Made by a program: the position numbers and the translations under genes | Assembly: GCA_963662355.1 (NCBI GenBank) | Contig: OY759361.1 | Coordinates: 1,736,001 to 1,800,000, forward strand | DNA length: 64,000 nt | Direction of reading: 5' to 3' | DNA from: WTFY01 sp026713925 | Lineage (GTDB): Bacteria > Pseudomonadota > Gammaproteobacteria > UBA4575 | Notes under the pieces: model-generated | The model's input: only the letters and a program-made list of their open reading frames with translations | Databases searched by the model: none | Told to the model about the DNA's origin: nothing | Shown here: in pieces, positions 26,356 through 36,143 of the stretch | Layout of the letters: every line of letters begins with the position of its first letter | Numbering within the stretch: the stretch's first letter is position 1

Positions 26356-28179
26356 TCAAAAAGTATGCACCTTCTGGTAGATGGCTTCTGCAAGATTCTT
26401 GCCTATGCCAGGCACCTTGGCTAGTTCTTCCACTCCTGCACGAGAAATTCCACGCATACCTCCAAAGTGCTTCAATAGATTTTGTCTGCGTTTAGGTCCC
26501 AAGCCAGGTATGCTCTCCAAAGGTGATGTAGTCCTGCTTCTAGTTCTATGCTTTCTGTGGCTTGTAATTGCAAACCGATGTGCCTCATCCCGAATTTGCT
26601 GAATCAAATGAAATGCGAGCGAATGCCTAGCGAGGCGAACTGTTTTTCCTGCATCAGCAAGTATGAGGGTTTCATCGCCCGCTCGCCTGCCCGCAGCCTT
26701 AGCTACGCCGATTAAAGCGACTCCCTCAACCTGCAGTTCATTAAGCACTGCTTTCGCCTTTTCAACATGTCCCCTGCCACCATCAATCAGGAGCACATCC
26801 GGCACCTTACCCTCATCTTTTTTAAGCCTTGTATAGCGCCGCATCAGAGCCTGATGCATAGCGGCATAGTCATCACCAGGCCTAATACCTCTAATATTGA
26901 AGTGACGATATTCCGTCTTACGAGGTCCGTCATGATCAAAAACTACACATGAGGCAACAGTAGCCTCTCCTTTTGTATGGCTGACATCAAAACATTCAAT
27001 ACGCATGGGCAAACAGTCAAAGCCAAGTTCGTCCTGCATCGCTTCAAAGCGTTGCAAAAATCCGGCTTTTGAAGCTATTTTGCCCTGCATAGTGGCAACA
27101 GCATTTTTCCTAGCAATGTCCAGCCACCGAGCCCGCTCACTGCGAGGATAACAAGTTATTGATACCTTCTTTCCTAGTTTATTACTCAGCATCTCCTGTA
27201 GAGGCCTGATTCCATCTGGGCGATGACTCAGAATGATTTCTTGTGGAACACTGTGAGCAATATAATACTGGCCAAGAAAAGCAGTAATTACTTTCTTCTC
27301 GCTCATGGCCTCAGGTAGCTTCGGGAAGTAACTTTTATTTCCTAGATTTACACCTGCACGAATATTAAATACCTGGACACAGGCTATCTCTCCTTCTGAT
27401 GCAACTGCGACTATATCAACATCACCTCTTTGCGAGCTTACATATTGCTGTTCTGACACAGAGCGTAATAGCTCAATTCTGTCACGGAACTGTGCAGCCT
27501 TCTCATAGTCTAGGTCAGCTGATGCCTGGTCCATGTCACAGATGTAACGCGTGATCAGCTCGTAGCTGTTCCCCTCAAGAAACTTGACTGCTGATTCAAC
27601 TTCTTTACGGTAGCTGTCCACATCTATAAACCCTACGCAGGGCGCACTGCAGCGGGAAATTTGATACTGAAGGCATGGCCTGTTCCGGTGGCTGAAAAAA
27701 TAGTCATCACATTGTCGAACCTTGAAAACTTTTTGCAAGAGATTTAATGCATCTCTTGCTGCACCTGCGTTTGCATAAGGTCCAAAATATTTGCCTTTTT
27801 GACTGCGACTGCCACGATAGAATGAAATCTGCGGAAATATATGTTTGGAAGATATGAAAATATAAGGATAGCTTTTATCATCTTTCAACAAGATGTTATA
27901 GCGTGGGCGATGCTGCTTAATCAGGTTGCTTTCCAACAACAACGCCTCTGACTCAGTGTTAGTGATGGTGATCTCAATGTTTGTGGTCTGGGAAACCATC
28001 CTTGCTATTCTCAAGCTTCTTTCATTTTTCGAGAAATAGGCTGCTACTCTTTTCTTTAAATTTTTTGCTTTACCTACATACAGCAATCTTCCCTGTGTAT
28101 CGAGCATGCGATACACGCCTGGGCTCGAGGTAAGTGTGTGGATGAATTGCTTGTGATCAAATTGGCTCATATCACGCAA
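26356..28179 (-). CDS. uvrC: Excinuclease ABC subunit C
   Basis: Nucleotide excision repair nuclease making both incisions. It has a GIY-YIG domain at the N-terminus (SSPGVYRMLDTQGRLLYVGK), a Cys-rich linker (CLQYQISRCSAPCVGFID), a UVR segment (YEKAAQFRDRIELLRSV), an RNase H-like C-terminal nuclease (ECFDVSHTKGE) and helix-hairpin-helix repeats (SIPGLGPKRRQNLLKHFG). The length of 607 residues is standard. Two of the four nearby DNA repair and replication genes, udgB and uvrC, are adjacent. Confidence 0.97.
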   Translation of the reverse strand: MRDMSQFDHKQFIHTLTSSPGVYRMLDTQGRLLYVGKAKNLKKRVAAYFSKNERSLRIARMVSQTTNIEITITNTESEALLLESNLIKQHRPRYNILLKDDKSYPYIFISSKHIFPQISFYRGSRSQKGKYFGPYANAGAARDALNLLQKVFKVRQCDDYFFSHRNRPCLQYQISRCSAPCVGFIDVDSYRKEVESAVKFLEGNSYELITRYICDMDQASADLDYEKAAQFRDRIELLRSVSEQQYVSSQRGDVDIVAVASEGEIACVQVFNIRAGVNLGNKSYFPKLPEAMSEKKVITAFLGQYYIAHSVPQEIILSHRPDGIRPLQEMLSNKLGKKVSITCYPRSERARWLDIARKNAVATMQGKIASKAGFLQRFEAMQDELGFDCLPMRIECFDVSHTKGEATVASCVVFDHDGPRKTEYRHFNIRGIRPGDDYAAMHQALMRRYTRLKKDEGKVPDVLLIDGGRGHVEKAKAVLNELQVEGVALIGVAKAAGRRAGDETLILADAGKTVRLARHSLAFHLIQQIRDEAHRFAITSHRKHRTRSRTTSPLESIPGLGPKRRQNLLKHFGGMRGISRAGVEELAKVPGIGKNLAEAIYQKVHTF

Positions 28180-28191
28180 ATATTTAAAGGA

Positions 28192-28842
28192 TCATCTGCT
28201 TTCAAGAATGGAGACCACCTTAATGAAAATTGCTTCAAACATCTCTTGTGTAAGTCGTCTGGTTTGTATGTTATAGCGGCTACAGTGATATGAATCCAGT
28301 AAGCAAAGCTGGCAATCCAACTCGTATATTTCCCCATGCGCAAATGGAAGCTTCCGCGGGTTCAAGTCCAGAGCACTCAATACTGCATGATGAGCGATCC
28401 TGCCTAAAGCAAGCACTATGCCTTTCGGATTCAGGAGATGGAGCTCATTACGTAAATAGGTATTGCAGTTTCTAACCTCTTGTGCGGTAGGTCTGTTTGC
28501 TGGGGGTAAACATTTGACTGCATTGGTTATTCTACAATTTTTTAACTGGAGGGAATCGTGGCTGCTACTGGAAACAGGTTGCGATGCAAAACCGAACTGG
28601 TGAAGTGTTCGATATAAAACGTCACCTGCATGATCGCCAGTAAAAGGCCTGCCTGTTGCATTGGCACCATGTAGTCCTGGAGCCAGACCTACAATCAGGA
28701 GCTGTGCATTAGTATTCCCGAACGCGGCGACTGGTTTACAGTAGTACGTCGCGTATTTTTTCTTAGAGGATGCTAAATAGCTTACGAGACGGGAACATTT
28801 TTTGCAGTCTTCCCTGTAAGTCAATGAGTGTGCGGTAACCAC
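28192..28842 (-). CDS. udgB: Uracil-DNA glycosylase, family 5 (UdgB)
   Basis: Iron-sulfur uracil-DNA glycosylase. The family-5 motif GLAPGLHGANATGRPFTGDH is intact. Cluster cysteines include C13 and C16 (CKKC) and YYC, with a further Cys in the AVKCLP region. The final motif reads SYHCSRYNIQTRRLT, where most relatives have SYHPS, so a Cys replaces the Pro. The length is 216 residues. It lies between fabH and uvrC on the same strand, 12 bases before uvrC. Confidence 0.9.
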   Translation of the reverse strand: MVTAHSLTYREDCKKCSRLVSYLASSKKKYATYYCKPVAAFGNTNAQLLIVGLAPGLHGANATGRPFTGDHAGDVLYRTLHQFGFASQPVSSSSHDSLQLKNCRITNAVKCLPPANRPTAQEVRNCNTYLRNELHLLNPKGIVLALGRIAHHAVLSALDLNPRKLPFAHGEIYELDCQLCLLDSYHCSRYNIQTRRLTQEMFEAIFIKVVSILESR

Positions 28843-28866
28843 CTATACAAGCAGGACTTTGGTTGC

Positions 28867-29835
28867 TCAGAATTTTAAAAGTGCAGAACCCCATGTAAAT
28901 CCACTACCAAAAGCTTCTAACATTAATGTTTGCCCTTTCTTGATTCTGCCATCACGTACGGCTACATCCAGCGCCAAGGGTATAGATGCCGCTGAGGTGT
29001 TGCCGTGCTGGGCTACAGTAACTACGATACGCTCCAACGACATTTTCAGCTTGCGTGCAGTAGCTTCTATAATACGGCTATTGGCCTGATGAGGAACCAG
29101 CCAGTCTATATCGCTTTTGCCGATTCTATTTGCTTCAAGGGCCTCATCTACTATCTGACCTAATGTATTAACTGCCATCTTGAATACGGCATTACCCTCC
29201 ATGTACACATAAGCTTCTCCAGCCTTAAGCTGTTCATATCCAATTGATATACCATGAGGTACATGTAATAGGTGCTCATAGCTGCCATCTGCATGCAGAT
29301 GCGTTGACATAATCCCAGGTTCTGCAGCTGCTTCAAGCACCACAGCACCTGCTCCGTCACCAAACAGAACACAGGTACTGCGATCATTCCAATCCAAGAT
29401 TCGGGACAGGGTTTCTGACCCTACCACCAATGCACACTGGGTCTCACCCGCGCGAATAAACTTGTCTGCGATACTCAGAGCATACACAAAGCCTGTACAA
29501 ACCGCCTGTACGTCAAAAGCTGGGCAGCCGTGGACATCCAGTTGTTTTTGCAGCAGGCAGGCAGTGCCAGGAAAAATCTTGTCTGCAGTTGTAGTCGCTA
29601 GAATCACCATATCAATGTCAGCATTTGATATCCCTGACATTTCAATCGCACGACGTGATGCATGTAACGCAAGGTCGCAAGTGGTCTCACCTTCAGCAGC
29701 GACATGACGCTCCTTAATACCAGTTCTTTCCTGTATCCATTTGTCAGAAGTATCGACCAGTTTTTCCAAGTCCTTGTTTGTGAGCACTTTCTCCGGCAAA
29801 TAGCTTCCAGTACCAGTAATTTTTGAATAAATCAT
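28867..29835 (-). CDS. fabH: 3-oxoacyl-[acyl-carrier-protein] synthase III
   Basis: Starts fatty acid synthesis by condensing acetyl-CoA and malonyl-ACP. The triad is Cys113 (VQAVCTGFVYAL), His249 (VPHQANSRI) and Asn279 (QHGNTSAAS). The length of 322 residues is normal. The start overlaps the plsX stop (ATGA). Unusually, fabD is not downstream. See findings. Confidence 0.96.
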   Translation of the reverse strand: MIYSKITGTGSYLPEKVLTNKDLEKLVDTSDKWIQERTGIKERHVAAEGETTCDLALHASRRAIEMSGISNADIDMVILATTTADKIFPGTACLLQKQLDVHGCPAFDVQAVCTGFVYALSIADKFIRAGETQCALVVGSETLSRILDWNDRSTCVLFGDGAGAVVLEAAAEPGIMSTHLHADGSYEHLLHVPHGISIGYEQLKAGEAYVYMEGNAVFKMAVNTLGQIVDEALEANRIGKSDIDWLVPHQANSRIIEATARKLKMSLERIVVTVAQHGNTSAASIPLALDVAVRDGRIKKGQTLMLEAFGSGFTWGSALLKF

Positions 29836-30857
29836 AATGCGCTGCTGTGCTCTAGGTACTCCACGATACGGGTATCAATCTGCTGTGGTACCTGTTTAAC
29901 GGCTTCCACACGTGCAATATCGATTGCATGTTGAAATGAATAGGCGTCTGCACTTCCATGGCTCTTGATCACAACACCACGTAACCCCAACAGGCTGGCA
30001 CCATTATAGCACCGCGGATCAATGCGCTGGCTGAATGATTTCAATACAGGTAAAGCTAGCAAGCCACTTAACCTGGTAAGCAGATTCCGGTCAAATTCCT
30101 GTTTAATATAATGTGAGATGGTTCTTGCAACACCTTCGCTGGCTTTCAATGAAACGTTGCCAGCAAATCCATCGCAAACTACAACATTGACATCTCCGCA
30201 ATATACGTCATCGCCCTCTACATAGCCGATGTAATTTAACCCGCTTTGACGCAACATCTCGTTGGCCTGTTTTACCTGCTCGTTACCCTTTATTTCCTCT
30301 TCACCAATATTCAATAAACCCACTTTGGGATTTTCAATTTCATCGATAGCTGATGCCAGCACAGAACCCATCACAGCGAACTGCAACAAATGTTCACTAG
30401 TACAACCCACATTGGCACCCAAGTCCAGCATGTAGGTGTGACCATGTATTGATGGAATCGTACTAATGATCGCTGGTCGGTCAATTCCAGACAGTGTCTT
30501 CAGTACATAGCGAGCTGTTGCCACCAGCGCACCAGTGTTACCGGCACTGACACAGGCGTGTGCAATTCCTTCCTTTACCAGATTAACTGCCACCCGCATT
30601 GATGAGTCCTTTTTGGTGCGTAATGCACTCGAGGGTGATTCATTCATCTCGACCTGCTGGCTGGTATGATGAATTTTCAGTCGTTCGCAGGGCTTTACAT
30701 TGATCTTGTTGAACTCAGCTGCAATTTCTTGCTGGTCCCCGACCAGAATTAAGGAAGTATCACGATTGAACTCCAAATACTTAGCAGCTGCCCTGACAAC
30801 CACGGCCACACCAAAGTCACCACCCATTGCATCCAGTGAAACTGTATAAGTTTCCAC
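29832..30857 (-). CDS. plsX: Phosphate acyltransferase PlsX
   Basis: Converts acyl-ACP to acyl-phosphate for phospholipid synthesis. The opening SLDAMGGDFGVAVVVRAA is diagnostic, and later blocks HTYMLDLGANVGC and CDGFAGNVSLKASEG are conserved. The length is 341 residues. It lies between rpmF and fabH in the standard order. Confidence 0.96.
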   Translation of the reverse strand: METYTVSLDAMGGDFGVAVVVRAAAKYLEFNRDTSLILVGDQQEIAAEFNKINVKPCERLKIHHTSQQVEMNESPSSALRTKKDSSMRVAVNLVKEGIAHACVSAGNTGALVATARYVLKTLSGIDRPAIISTIPSIHGHTYMLDLGANVGCTSEHLLQFAVMGSVLASAIDEIENPKVGLLNIGEEEIKGNEQVKQANEMLRQSGLNYIGYVEGDDVYCGDVNVVVCDGFAGNVSLKASEGVARTISHYIKQEFDRNLLTRLSGLLALPVLKSFSQRIDPRCYNGASLLGLRGVVIKSHGSADAYSFQHAIDIARVEAVKQVPQQIDTRIVEYLEHSSAL

Positions 30858-30951
30858 GTTTTATCGATGACTCATAAAACCCGTAGGCAGATCAAGCAAA
30901 TCAGCTTCAAAGATAAATTAAGCAATTGCAAAAAAGCCGGTTCGGATATGG

Positions 30952-31149
30952 CTATCCTTCGTCTTCTTCATATTCGTCAGGCTTTATAATAACCTGTCTC
31001 CCACGATAGTAGCCGTCAGGTGTTACGTGGTGGCGCAAATGGGTTTCGCCAGTAGTGTGATCAATAGATAGCGTAGCGGGGGTAAGTGCATCGTGCGCTC
31101 TGCGCATGTCTCTTTTTGAACGAGTCTTCCTGTTTTTCTGTACTGCCAT
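30952..31149 (-). CDS. rpmF: 50S ribosomal protein L32
   Basis: Basic 65-residue protein beginning MAVQKNRKTRSKRDMRRAHD, the L32 signature. It has no zinc-ribbon Cys pairs. The C-terminus GYYRGRQVIIKPDEYEEDEG is longer and more acidic than usual. An ATG at 31161 four codons upstream is open, but the conserved MAVQ start is the better choice. Confidence 0.95.
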   Translation of the reverse strand: MAVQKNRKTRSKRDMRRAHDALTPATLSIDHTTGETHLRHHVTPDGYYRGRQVIIKPDEYEEDEG

Positions 31150-31167
31150 ATAGTTCTCCAACCTTGA

Positions 31168-31728
31168 CTAGCATTTCAATATAGCAAAAGGGGTTTCCTT
31201 GTTGTTGCCTGGTTCTCTACCAGAAGCGAGCCAAGCTACCATATCTGAGTTACATAGTGAAATATCTTTGTGTTTAAGAGCTATGGGAAGGGTCAATAAC
31301 AACTCATCTTCTACCAGATTCGACAGCTCAAGACCATTGCCCGAATATTCATACAAATCATATTCCCCAATTTTCTCTGTAATGTTCTCAAATTCTGGTT
31401 TCATGATGAGTTTAACGATAGGATTCAAAATAGCCTCAACCTCGCCAAGGCACCGCTCACAACGTAACCTCAAGGTACACATCATATCCCCATCCACCGT
31501 ACAATATCCGAAGTTCTCCCGTGAAAAATGCAAATGAACCGTGACAGCAGGCTGCATTGAAATTACTGCATTTCTTAGGCGTGGCATAGTATATGTGGGC
31601 ACTAGCCCAACCAGGTCAAGCTTACGGTCAGCCATGTATAGAGGATCAAAATTTGGCGACAACGTGTGGTTTTCAGCATTCGTTTTCATGTTTCTTGGAC
31701 AGTGCCTATTTATATAATAGACATCCAA
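31168..31728 (-). CDS. yceD: YceD/DUF177 family protein (23S rRNA accumulation)
   Basis: Conserved partner of rpmF. CTLRLRCERCLGEVEAILN carries the Cys pair of DUF177, followed by an acidic section ending LPIALKHKD. The length is 186 residues. It sits directly upstream of rpmF, and in E. coli the two genes form one transcript. A role in 23S rRNA accumulation is reported for YceD. Confidence 0.88.
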   Translation of the reverse strand: MDVYYINRHCPRNMKTNAENHTLSPNFDPLYMADRKLDLVGLVPTYTMPRLRNAVISMQPAVTVHLHFSRENFGYCTVDGDMMCTLRLRCERCLGEVEAILNPIVKLIMKPEFENITEKIGEYDLYEYSGNGLELSNLVEDELLLTLPIALKHKDISLCNSDMVAWLASGREPGNNKETPFAILKC

Positions 31729-31730
31729 GA

Positions 31731-32714
31731 CTACCGAAGCGCGAGTTGCCCTAATGTTTCGCGAATCGGGGACATGAATGCATTACCTAGTTTCCTAGCA
31801 AACTTCTGCAAAACATCTTCCCTATACGTGTAATCGTGTATTTCTTCAACTCCCACTACTTCACGAGCCACATAGCTTGTACCGCCAAACCCATCGACTA
31901 ACCCAATTTCAAGAGCCTGCTCACCCGTCCAAACCAAACCGCTGAATACCTCAGCATCGCTTACAAGCCGGTCTCCTCTGCCTTCTTTTACAACACTGAT
32001 AAACTGCTGATGGATTTCATCCAGTAGCCTTTGTACATGCTCTTTTTCAAATGGTCCTTCTGGAGAAAAAGGATCCAGAAGACCCTTATGCTCACCTGCG
32101 ATCATAAGCCTCCGCTCTATACCAAGCTTTTTCATCGCCTCAACAAAGCCAAAGCCGTCCATACGTACACCGATAGAGCCTACAATGCTTGCTTTGTCAG
32201 CATAAATTTTGTCGGCGGCTACTGCTGCAAATACCCCTCCAGAAGTACAGACATCAGCAACCACTGCATACAGTGGTTTTTCGGGGTAAAGCCCACGCAA
32301 GCGCGTAATTTCACGATTGATATAACTAGCCTGAACCGGGCTTCCACCTGGGCTGTTAATCTTCAATATTACTGCTGCTGACCTTTCGTTCTCAAATGCT
32401 GCACGCAACCCCGAAACAACATTATCAGCACTGGCATTTTCACCGTCAGCAATAACGCCGACTAATTCAACCAATGCGGTATGCCTACCCCCTGTAAACA
32501 AACTGGAAAATTCCCAGCCCATCATACTGACTAAGAAGATGCCTACATAGGCAAAACCCAGGAGTTTAAAAAAGATTCCCCAGCGGCGGGCTCGCTTTTG
32601 TTCTTTAAGACCCGCTGTAGCAAGTTTTAATATCGCTTCCTGCTCCCAGGAAGCTGCAGGACGCGCAAAACGCTTGGTGTCCGAAGGCTGATCCAAATTG
32701 ATTTCAGGTTCCAT
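31731..32714 (-). CDS. sppA: Signal peptide peptidase SppA (short form)
   Basis: Membrane-anchored serine protease that degrades leftover signal peptides. It has one transmembrane helix (IFFKLLGFAYVGIFLVSM), a nucleophile Ser158 in CTSGGVFAAVAAD and a general base Lys210 in AGEHKGLLDPFSPE, 52 residues apart, as in B. subtilis SppA. NSPGGSP is the oxyanion region. The length of 327 residues matches the single-domain form. It ends two bases before yceD. Confidence 0.92.
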   Translation of the reverse strand: MEPEINLDQPSDTKRFARPAASWEQEAILKLATAGLKEQKRARRWGIFFKLLGFAYVGIFLVSMMGWEFSSLFTGGRHTALVELVGVIADGENASADNVVSGLRAAFENERSAAVILKINSPGGSPVQASYINREITRLRGLYPEKPLYAVVADVCTSGGVFAAVAADKIYADKASIVGSIGVRMDGFGFVEAMKKLGIERRLMIAGEHKGLLDPFSPEGPFEKEHVQRLLDEIHQQFISVVKEGRGDRLVSDAEVFSGLVWTGEQALEIGLVDGFGGTSYVAREVVGVEEIHDYTYREDVLQKFARKLGNAFMSPIRETLGQLALR

Positions 32715-32771
32715 ACTCGGCTTCGACTCAAAATCCTCGAATAATTCGATCTGTTTTTTTTAAGCTTTTGA

Positions 32772-33701
32772 TTAATCAAATAGAACTGAAAGAAAACTTT
32801 TCAATTCTAAATCTATAGGTGCTGTTATAGCATAATTCACACCATTGCTTCGACATCGGAATGCAATCATTGCTGAATGCAAGAACATTCGTTTCAATCC
32901 TTTTTTCTTGCACGCCCGGTTAAAGGCAAAATCGCCATATTTCCGATCGCCTGCAACAGGATGCCCCAGCTGCGCGGCATGGATACGAATCTGATGAGTC
33001 CGTCCTGTACTGATGTAGATATTCAGCAAAGAATACTCCTCGCAAATCTTATTTGGCGAGAACTTGGTAACCGCAGTCTTGTATCTGTTGTCCGTACTTG
33101 TTCCAGCTAACTCTTCAGGTCCTCGCCGGTGTGCCTTTAAAGGCACAAGGATTGTTTTCTCACCCAGCTTCCATTGACCTATTACTAGTGCAAGATATTC
33201 TTTTTCTACTTCGCGTGCCCTAAACAAGTCATGCAATTCATTTAGCATAATTTTGTTTTTTGCAACTAGCAGGCATCCACTTGTATGGCGGTCCAACCTG
33301 TGTACCAGTTCTAGGAAAGGCGCCTCAGGGCGTAATGCACGTAACACCTCGATTACACCAAAAGATACTCGGCTACCTGGGTGAACTGCAATCCCTGCTG
33401 GTTTGTTGATTACAAGAATAGATTCGTCTTCAAACAGAATTGAAGACTTAATGAGCAACTGAAGGTCATCAGCAATCACCGGAGTCAGCTTATGCGAGAC
33501 GCGCAGTGCTGGAACCGAAATTTCATCTGCCTCCACAAGTCGGTAGGTTTGCTTTACGCGCTTGCCATTTACCTTGATTTTGCCTGTACGCAGCAATCTA
33601 TAGATATGGCTCCGAGGTACACCTTTCAGACAAGTAAGTAGAAAATTATCGATTCTTTGGCCGTTTCTGATGGAATCGATAGTGTATATGGAACCCTTCA
33701 T
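32772..33701 (-). CDS. rluC: 23S rRNA pseudouridine synthase RluC
   Basis: RluA-family enzyme modifying 23S rRNA (positions 955, 2504, 2580 in E. coli). It has an N-terminal S4 RNA-binding domain (RIDNFLLTCLKGVPRSHIYR), then the catalytic Asp137 in LVHRLDRHTSGCLL and TGRTHQIRIHA. The length is 309 residues. It is divergent from rne, as in many Gammaproteobacteria. Confidence 0.94.
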   Translation of the reverse strand: MKGSIYTIDSIRNGQRIDNFLLTCLKGVPRSHIYRLLRTGKIKVNGKRVKQTYRLVEADEISVPALRVSHKLTPVIADDLQLLIKSSILFEDESILVINKPAGIAVHPGSRVSFGVIEVLRALRPEAPFLELVHRLDRHTSGCLLVAKNKIMLNELHDLFRAREVEKEYLALVIGQWKLGEKTILVPLKAHRRGPEELAGTSTDNRYKTAVTKFSPNKICEEYSLLNIYISTGRTHQIRIHAAQLGHPVAGDRKYGDFAFNRACKKKGLKRMFLHSAMIAFRCRSNGVNYAITAPIDLELKSFLSVLFD

Positions 33702-33777
33702 ATCAGGCAGACAGCCTGCACCGTTGAATGAGAAATATTAAGTTTTTTGGAAATAGCAAGGGTCGAAATAGTACAAC

Positions 33778-33806
33778 TTGTTAATTTTAGAATAGTTACG
33801 TAACAT
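33778..33806 (+). promoter_or_regulatory. Candidate rne promoter
   Basis: TTGTTA at 33778-33783 and TAACAT at 33801-33806 with a 17-base spacer look like a sigma-70 promoter reading toward rne. The predicted leader is about 320 bases, and E. coli rne has a long autoregulatory leader too. The 432-base gap between rluC and rne contains no other gene I can support. Confidence 0.45.
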
Positions 33807-34133
33807 TACACCATTGGTGCATAGCACCATCGGCGAAGTGTGTCTTTGTTTATCGCCCTTTGAATTTCTGCTTCCATAGCTTATGGCACTTCAGAAATGC
33901 TATGAAAGCAACTGTGGCAACATCTGCCGGTTTGCTCTGGTTACTCTTGAATTAAAGTCAGAGTGCTTCATTGCATAAAATGAATAGTTTAACAAGTATT
34001 ACATACCATTTCTTCCGTAGTCTTTTCTCCACAGGCCTCGTACGGCTAGCGTATCTAAACCATGCTGGAGAAATAATGGAACAACACATTCCGCATATGG
34101 CTCGGGGAAGATGGACACTAAATAGAGTTAAGT

Positions 34134-36095
34134 ATGAAAAGAATTTTGATCAATGCTACACAGCAAGAGGAATTGCGAGTCGGGATGGTCGATGGACAAC
34201 GACTATACGACCTCGACATCGAGCTACCCTCGCGAAGCCAGAAGAAAGGCAACATTTACAAGGGTGTTATCACCCGCATTCAACCAAGTCTGGAAGCCGC
34301 TTTTGTCAACTACGGTGCTGAACGACACGGATTCTTACCCTTCAAGGAAATTGCGCGTGATTTCCTGAGTAGTTCGCCAAACAATAATGGTGAACGGGTA
34401 CCCATCAGAAACCTTATTTCTGAAGGGCAGGAGATTGTCGTGCAGGTTGAGCGTGAAGAGCGTGGAAATAAAGGAGCAGCTCTCACGACCTTTATCAGCC
34501 TAGCAGGCCGTTACTTGGTACTAATGCCAAATAACCCCCGTGCAAGTGGAGTTTCTCGTCGTATAGAAGGCGGGGAACGTGATGAAATACGGGGTATTTT
34601 ATCTCAACTCAAAGCCCCCAAAGGAATGGGAGTAATTGCACGTACAGCAGGTGTTGGGCACTCCGCAGAAGAGCTTCAATGGGACCTAAGCTACCTGCAG
34701 CAGGTTTACACGGCGATCAAGTCTGCTGCTGATTCCAAAAACAAACCATTCCTGATTTACCAAGAAAGTAACGTCATCATTCGCGCACTTCGTGATCACT
34801 TGAGGGATGACATCAGCGAAATCATTATAGATGACCTCAACGTGTTTAATGATGCAAAAAAATTCGTTGAGCAAGTCATGCCACATAATCTCAAAAAGCT
34901 GAAGCATTATGAAGATCATGTTCCCCTGTTCAATCGCTACCAGATCGAGACTCAAATAGAGTCGGCATTCGAGCGCGAAGTCACCCTGCCCTCAGGAGGC
35001 TCGATGGCCATTGACCATACAGAAGCAATGATTTGTATCGATATCAACTCAGCTAAAGCAACCAAAGGCGGTGATATTGAGGAGACTGCATTCAATACCA
35101 ATCTTGAAGCTTCTGATGAGGTGGCTAGACAACTCCGTTTACGCGACTTGGGAGGGCTTATCATCATAGACTTCATTGACATGGTATCAGACAAGAACCG
35201 GCGTGAAGTTGAAAAACGCTTGCATGAAGCACTCAAGATCGATCGTGCTCGCGTACAACTGGGCCGCATATCACAATTCGGGCTACTTGAGATGTCACGC
35301 CAAAGGCTACGCCCCTCACTGGAAGAGTCTAGCCAGATTGTATGTCCTCGCTGTACTGGTCACGGGACGATCCGGAGCATCGAGTCACTTGCATTGGCTG
35401 TTTTGCGCCTTATTGAAGAAGAGGCAATGAAAGAAAAAACCGGCAAAGTAATTGCCAAGCTTCCTGTTGAAGTCACAAGCTTTTTGTTAAACGAGAAACG
35501 TAGCGGGATCAGTGAAATAGAGGCCCGCCATGCCGTACAACTGGTAATTGTTCCTGACCCGAATCTGGAAACCCCGCATTTTTCTGTAGAAAGGACCCGT
35601 GATCAAGGAAAAAATACTGGCCAAGTACCAAGCTACGAACATATTCCACAAGAAGAACCAAGTCTCAATCTAGTCAGGCATACGCCTGTAATCACAGAGC
35701 AACCAGCGGTAAAATCCATGCATGCTTCAACGCCTGCACCCTTTCCACAAACACAACTCTCTTCGGATTCCCCAAGTCCCAATATCCTGAAAAGCATTCT
35801 TGACTGGCTTACGGGAAATAGCAACAAAAGGTCAAGTCAGGCAGCAAAAAACCCCCAGACAAGACCAGATTCCCAAAACGATAAAATCAACACAGTCCGT
35901 CCCGCTAGTACGCAAAAAAGACGTGGGCCACGTAATCGCTCCCGGAGCAACAGCAGACGTAATGAAAGTTCGCCAAGAAATTTTAGTGGTGACAAAACGA
36001 GCGGACGGCAAAATAACCGAAATAGCCGGCTACCCGAGCAGCCGGGTAACACGGTCATGGAAAAACCTGCCACCAATAAGCCTGAGCTTGACTAG
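34134..36095 (+). CDS. rne: Ribonuclease E (short C-terminal tail)
   Basis: Endoribonuclease for mRNA turnover and rRNA/tRNA processing. The opening MKRILINATQQEELRVGMVD and S1 domain (GNIYKGVITRIQPSLEAAFV) are typical. Catalytic Asp303 and Asp346 and the zinc-link CPRC (404-407) keep E. coli numbering. After about residue 530 the tail is low-complexity, rich in Pro, Ser, Arg and Asn, and only about 120 residues long against about 530 in E. coli. So the degradosome scaffold is much reduced. The ATG at 34134 begins the conserved N-terminus. Confidence 0.96.
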   Translation: MKRILINATQQEELRVGMVDGQRLYDLDIELPSRSQKKGNIYKGVITRIQPSLEAAFVNYGAERHGFLPFKEIARDFLSSSPNNNGERVPIRNLISEGQEIVVQVEREERGNKGAALTTFISLAGRYLVLMPNNPRASGVSRRIEGGERDEIRGILSQLKAPKGMGVIARTAGVGHSAEELQWDLSYLQQVYTAIKSAADSKNKPFLIYQESNVIIRALRDHLRDDISEIIIDDLNVFNDAKKFVEQVMPHNLKKLKHYEDHVPLFNRYQIETQIESAFEREVTLPSGGSMAIDHTEAMICIDINSAKATKGGDIEETAFNTNLEASDEVARQLRLRDLGGLIIIDFIDMVSDKNRREVEKRLHEALKIDRARVQLGRISQFGLLEMSRQRLRPSLEESSQIVCPRCTGHGTIRSIESLALAVLRLIEEEAMKEKTGKVIAKLPVEVTSFLLNEKRSGISEIEARHAVQLVIVPDPNLETPHFSVERTRDQGKNTGQVPSYEHIPQEEPSLNLVRHTPVITEQPAVKSMHASTPAPFPQTQLSSDSPSPNILKSILDWLTGNSNKRSSQAAKNPQTRPDSQNDKINTVRPASTQKRRGPRNRSRSNSRRNESSPRNFSGDKTSGRQNNRNSRLPEQPGNTVMEKPATNKPELD

Positions 36096-36143
36096 AAAAA
36101 CTACGCCATAAAGATACCTAGTGCAATCCAACCTAGTAATATA

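Noticed and set aside
33971..34321. 116-residue frame overlapping the start of rne
   Set aside because: It overlaps the rne N-terminus in another frame, and its composition has no protein-like blocks. rne is clearly the real gene.
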